DNA of 28,675 nt from Pseudomonadota bacterium (GTDB lineage Bacteria > Pseudomonadota > Gammaproteobacteria > UBA1113). The stretch spans positions 1 through 28,675 of the forward strand of contig JAJXVQ010000007.1 of the NCBI GenBank assembly GCA_021782065.1, in the 5' to 3' direction. The notes under the pieces are model-generated. The model was given only the letters and a program-made list of their open reading frames with translations, made no database searches and had not been told where the DNA came from. Shown one piece after another: positions 25,553 through 28,675 of the stretch; position 1 is the first letter of the stretch, and the number at the start of each line of letters is the position of its first letter. Position numbers and translations under genes: made by a program.

Positions 25553-25669
25553 CTAGTGGTATCTAGATTTAAACTTTTGCACCAGCTCTTCAAGACCTAC
25601 TTCTTTACAAAAACAAGCTACAAGACCTAAATGATCTAGTCGTTTAACATCATAATTTGTTTCTTCCAT
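25553..25669 (-). pseudogene. Remnant of an IS1634-type transposase (DUF4277 N-terminus)
   Basis: A 38-codon frame on the minus strand reads MEETNYDVKRLDHLGLVA and continues with a CKEVGLEELVQKF helix. This matches the beginning of the DUF4277 domain of IS1634-family transposases as I remember it (the LDHLGLVAG...IGL.E pattern). It stops after YH and the rest, several hundred codons, is missing. The 110 bases downstream on the same strand (25440-25550) contain no recognisable continuation in any frame. GAAGGTAG upstream of its ATG could be an old ribosome site. No terminal inverted repeats were identified. It is a relic, not a functional element. Confidence 0.55.
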
Positions 25670-25761
25670 TTCTACCTTCCAAAAGATAGCAATAGCTCAA
25701 AATTATACCATAAATGGAAATGAGGCAACTTTAGCAAAAAATAGAGCCTTTTATTTGAAAA

Positions 25762-25802
25762 TTAAACAAAATTAATACACACTTTAAGTATTCCTTAATC
25801 TT
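25762..25802 (+). promoter_or_regulatory. TTAA array resembling a PmrA box, upstream of the HAD-like gene
   Basis: TTAA occurs at 25762, 25772, 25784 and 25795, i.e. at 10-12 base steps on one helical face. The last two form TTTAAGTAT-N2-CTTAATCTT (25783-25802). This resembles the known PmrA site cTTAATatT-N2-cTTAATatT that controls many Dot/Icm effector genes in Legionella and Coxiella: eight of nine bases match in the right half, five of nine in the left. A TATTAT at 25810-25815 could be a -10 box, though the spacing is short. Confidence 0.35.
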
Positions 25803-25824
25803 CTTTTGATATTATTTACCCATC

Positions 25825-25841
25825 TTCTACATTGTGTAGAA
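25825..25841. repeat. Short perfect inverted repeat in the leader of the HAD-like gene
   Basis: TTCTACA (25825-25831) and TGTAGAA (25835-25841) around TTG, about 75 bases before the start. It could be a small RNA hairpin or a binding site. Confidence 0.35.
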
Positions 25842-25915
25842 AGAGTCTGGCCAGTGCTTAGGTTTAATATAGCAAGGGCCTATTTTAATAATGAATAAAA
25901 AGAGGGGTAATTAAG

Positions 25916-28348
25916 ATGGCTGCGAATCAACCAAAATTAAATGGAAAAGAGAAAAAAGAAACAACAAGACAAAATCCTACACAACTTGATGCTATTGTTC
26001 TATTAGATAGAGATCACACTGTTGTTGATGATGCTGGTCAAGCCACTGATCCTAGACTAGCAACCTTCTTTACTTATTGTATTACAAAGAAAATACCGAT
26101 TGGATTCGTAAGTACAGGTGCATCCATTGCCGGTTATGGGGGGGATGAGCGCCTGGTTGCAATTCGTGCTATGTATCCCATAGACAATCAACCAGGATAT
26201 TTGATTGCTAGAGGCATGAAATCTCTTGACGAAAGCTATTTGGGATTGGCAGGAGCTCTTCAACTCAAAACTGTTAGCATACGCCCTATACAAGAAGATA
26301 GTGGGCTCCTAGATATTTCATCAGAAATTCTTGAACGCCTTTTAGTTAGAGGTATGGAGGCAGGAAAATATAACGCAGAAACCCATGAACTATCTTTTAC
26401 AGAAGACAAAATGAAGGCCTCTTTCACAGTTAAAATTAATCCACAACACACATTTAATATTCAGTTACGTGATAAAGAGAACAACCCCGGCTTAGTTTTA
26501 ACGATAAATGTGCATGAACTTTTGTTAGGTGGATACGAAGAAATAGGTGCTGCTAAAGGTAAGATTTATGGTTGTATGCAGGTTTTGACAGACATGCATA
26601 TTTTACCCATTTTAGATCGAGAGATGAAAACCGCAGGTATTATAGCTATTCAGGGTCCTGATGACTATTCCCGTGTGAATATTTCTAGAGTAGCGATGGT
26701 TGATGATGAAGATGTCATCGTGCAAAATTTAGGTCGAGCTGGTTTACACACTATTCTTGCTGATACAGAATCACGTTACAATTCGCTCAGTCGCGACCCT
26801 AAACAAAAGAATGAGCAACATGAAGGTGCAATAAAAGCTCTCCAGGATAAAATAAAGAATGCTGCTATAGAGAATGAAAAATATCAACTTTTAAAAGATA
26901 GTCAAAATTTAATGCAAGTTGTGGCCCAAATTTATAAACAGCAAATCGCTCACGATGCTGAAGCTATTAAGGATATGCTTCAAGAACTAAAAAACAAAAG
27001 TGCGGCATTGCGCCAGTTGGATCCTATACGTTTAGTTTGTGATGCTGATAGTTTAGATCGCCATATTACATATCTTGAAAATTTTCGGGATCAACCAAAT
27101 GTAGACCATTCGGATAAAATTAAATGTGCAGAAAATGATGTGGAGCGTTTGGGGGGGAGAGCGCTAAATTTTTATGTGGATGAGCAGAAAGTAACGGAAG
27201 AAATCTCAAGAAAATGCGAACTAATAGAAAAAAACCGCTTAGAATTAGAGCGATTGAAAAATGCAAGGCCAGAAGTTTTTAGTACCTTTATTGATGGTTT
27301 AGCACAACATTTAGGATTTAGCTCTTTTGCACATTTAGCAGTAACTTCCTATAGACTAGAGTTCAATCTAAACGAGACTCTAAAGAGAAAAGTTTATGAA
27401 ATGTTAAACTCTCACGCCACCGAATATGTGGAAATTAATGAAGAAAATATTCGTAAAGAACGCGGCGCCAAAACAGCATTGCTTACTACTACTCTTTCTA
27501 CGGCATTTTCTTTCTTTGGACAAGAAGAAAGTTCATGTGATGAAGCTCTCTTTAAAGTTGCCAAAAAAATCAACAGTCTGAGTTCAGTTGAAGATATTCT
27601 AAGTTATATTATAATGGAGGAGGAGGCGGAACTGGCTAAGAAAAATCCATCTATAGACTTTATGGCGGCGCTAAGTGAAATTAAGATTGCAACGCTTCAT
27701 GTAAAAATTAATTTTACAGATGCTCTACCAGACATGGTTAAAATTTTGGAGTATGCTGTAGCTCAAATAGCTAAACTAGATGACAACGGCGGTTCAGAGA
27801 ATCAGAAAGCACAATGGAAAGAACTTGCAAAACATGCGAAGGAAAATTTGAACGTCTTGCTTCAAACTGCTCCTTCTTCAAGCATCTCGGATGGCTTTAT
27901 CAGTCCTAATAGTTCTAGCAACTCCAGCAGTTCGAACAGTCCTAGTAGTTCTAGTAACTCTAGTACTCCTGATAGCCCAAGCAATTTAGCCAACTCTAGT
28001 CATTTACCAGCCACTAGGGAGGAGAAATTCCAATACCTAAAAAATTTCTTGGTGGGCCAGTTTAATTTTCAGACCGAAGAAGGTTTACGTCGGAATCTTA
28101 TGACCGCACCGAGCTGGAGCGCAATTGAACCACAATTGATCGACTATTATTTTGACAATAACTTGGATTCTGATAAGGCTTCCTCTAATGGAAGAACTGA
28201 TCCCCAATTTTGGAAGGAAATATTTGAGACAATCGATAAAATATATCATTTACCCCAGGGGCATACAGCGGCTGCTATCATGGATGTGGCACAAGAGCGA
28301 CAAAAAGCCGAACAACAAAATCAAAGTTTCTCTAGAAATATCAGATAA
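25916..28348 (+). CDS. Large HAD-like, coiled-coil protein; candidate secreted effector
   Basis: 810 residues, ATG with GAGGGG eight bases upstream. The N-terminal 285 residues look like a haloacid-dehalogenase fold: motif I IVLLDRDHTVVDD (Asp31, Asp33, Thr35), motif II IGFVSTG (Ser66, Thr67), a possible motif III Lys in AAKGKIYG, and motif IV MVDDEDVIVQNLGRAG (Asp263, Asp264). Residues about 298-460 are helical and charged, coiled-coil-like. 460-650 is helical with no known family. About 653-695 is almost pure Ser/Asn/Pro, and 700-810 is a small C-terminal domain ending in a Glu/Gln-rich tail. No signal peptide or membrane segment is seen. The AT-rich monocistronic locus beside a transposase relic and a PmrA-like site suggests a horizontally acquired effector. 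Function is unknown. Confidence 0.8.
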   Translation: MAANQPKLNGKEKKETTRQNPTQLDAIVLLDRDHTVVDDAGQATDPRLATFFTYCITKKIPIGFVSTGASIAGYGGDERLVAIRAMYPIDNQPGYLIARGMKSLDESYLGLAGALQLKTVSIRPIQEDSGLLDISSEILERLLVRGMEAGKYNAETHELSFTEDKMKASFTVKINPQHTFNIQLRDKENNPGLVLTINVHELLLGGYEEIGAAKGKIYGCMQVLTDMHILPILDREMKTAGIIAIQGPDDYSRVNISRVAMVDDEDVIVQNLGRAGLHTILADTESRYNSLSRDPKQKNEQHEGAIKALQDKIKNAAIENEKYQLLKDSQNLMQVVAQIYKQQIAHDAEAIKDMLQELKNKSAALRQLDPIRLVCDADSLDRHITYLENFRDQPNVDHSDKIKCAENDVERLGGRALNFYVDEQKVTEEISRKCELIEKNRLELERLKNARPEVFSTFIDGLAQHLGFSSFAHLAVTSYRLEFNLNETLKRKVYEMLNSHATEYVEINEENIRKERGAKTALLTTTLSTAFSFFGQEESSCDEALFKVAKKINSLSSVEDILSYIIMEEEAELAKKNPSIDFMAALSEIKIATLHVKINFTDALPDMVKILEYAVAQIAKLDDNGGSENQKAQWKELAKHAKENLNVLLQTAPSSSISDGFISPNSSSNSSSSNSPSSSSNSSTPDSPSNLANSSHLPATREEKFQYLKNFLVGQFNFQTEEGLRRNLMTAPSWSAIEPQLIDYYFDNNLDSDKASSNGRTDPQFWKEIFETIDKIYHLPQGHTAAAIMDVAQERQKAEQQNQSFSRNIR

Positions 28349-28378
28349 GGATTTAGCTTTTTTAGAGATACTGTAGTC

Positions 28379-28408
28379 ACGGGTAACCAGGAAGGTTACC
28401 CGTTTCAT
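28379..28408 (+). terminator. Hairpin terminator after the HAD-like gene
   Basis: Perfect ten-pair stem, 28379-28388 with 28394-28403 (ACGGGTAACC / GGTTACCCGT), around AGGAA, followed by TTCATTCT. It is 30 bases after the stop. The stem is strong but the T run is poor. Confidence 0.6.
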
Positions 28409-28451
28409 TCTACATACAGCGAATACTTTTGGGTCTACAGAAGCAGAAGTC

Positions 28452-28595
28452 ATGGACCTACTACATCAAAGCCAATTAGATATAGCATTAACCACGGTGC
28501 GTGATGGGTATAATGGCTATCAAATAAGCGATACGATAATTTACATTCCTGGGCCATCCTCTGTACTGGACAAAAGATTAGAAAACAGGAGGTAA
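28452..28595 (+). other. Possible short gene or gene remnant (47 codons)
   Basis: A frame from ATG 28452 encodes 47 residues (MDLLHQSQLDIALTTVRD, then GYNGYQISDTIIYIPGP and a basic end). The frame is open from about 28387, before the ATG, with protein-like content (HTANTFGSTEAEV), suggesting the tail of a longer lost gene. No good ribosome site was found. I recognise no family. The remaining bases to 28653 show nothing else except the upstream region of the next gene. Confidence 0.2.
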
Positions 28596-28653
28596 CCCGC
28601 TGATTTTACTTAAAAAACATAATATACTTTTGTTGTGAAGACAGGAGAATATT

Positions 28654-28675
28654 ATGAAAGCAACCAGCGAGTTAA
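28654..28675 (+). CDS. Start of a gene cut by the window edge
   Basis: ATG at 28654 follows AGGAG with six bases between, the best ribosome site of the region. Only MKATSEL is visible, which is too little to identify it. The 58 bases after the preceding frame are AT-rich and could hold its promoter. Confidence 0.5.

Noticed and set aside
25890..25913. Seven-codon leader frame (MNKKRGN) before the HAD-like gene
   Set aside because: It overlaps the ribosome site of the main gene, lacks one of its own, and is short enough to be chance.
1..28675. CRISPR arrays, tRNA or rRNA genes
   Set aside because: No regularly spaced repeats, tRNA-like cloverleaf or rRNA sequence was recognised in any intergenic stretch.

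Overview
The window looks like the chromosome of a gammaproteobacterium of order Legionellales, probably a host-associated relative of Coxiella, Rickettsiella or Berkiella. The grounds are a Legionella-type major outer membrane protein, a pyrophosphate-type phosphofructokinase, gammaproteobacterial gene clusters (ftsQ-ftsA-ftsZ-lpxC; nnr-tsaE-amiB-mutL), and two long AT-richer genes, one decayed and one intact, that resemble secreted effectors. The placement is inferred from protein content only; no rRNA or tRNA gene was seen.

Layout. 1-245: leader region with a candidate promoter. 246-4762: ftsQ, ftsA, ftsZ and lpxC (septum assembly and the committed step of lipid A synthesis), with a terminator and a promoter separating lpxC from ftsZ. 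4763-7631: wreck of one large gene, an N-terminal protein-kinase-like domain, a helical middle and a C-terminal membrane segment, broken by two single-base frameshifts and lacking a credible start. 7632-7893: palindromic element and the apaH terminator. 7894-9153 (minus): usp and apaH. 9269-15670 (plus): waaA (Kdo transfer to lipid A), nnr (NAD(P)HX repair), tsaE (tRNA t6A), amiB (septal peptidoglycan amidase) and mutL (mismatch repair), with a long hairpin-forming element between tsaE and amiB. 15661-16626 (minus): miaA, tail to tail with mutL instead of following it. 17022-17978: the MOMP-like porin with its own promoter and a strong terminator.

18044-18628 (minus) is tdk, divergent from fpr and an overlapping POT-family transporter gene. 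hemL (minus) meets the transporter tail to tail and is divergent from folA-erpA-exported protein, three genes that overlap end to start. pfp and a GtrA-like gene form a minus-strand pair. 25362-25915 is a gene-poor spacer with a remnant of an IS1634-type transposase and, just before the next gene, a PmrA-box-like TTAA array. 25916-28348 is an 810-residue protein with a HAD-like phosphatase core, a helical/coiled-coil middle and a Ser/Asn tract, the best intact candidate for an undescribed host-directed effector. The window ends with a hairpin, a possible gene remnant, and the first codons of another gene.

Functionally most of the window is core envelope, division and housekeeping machinery. 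The accessory content lies in two islands, 4763-7800 and 25440-28650. These two, with the palindromic intergenic elements, are the parts most worth following up.
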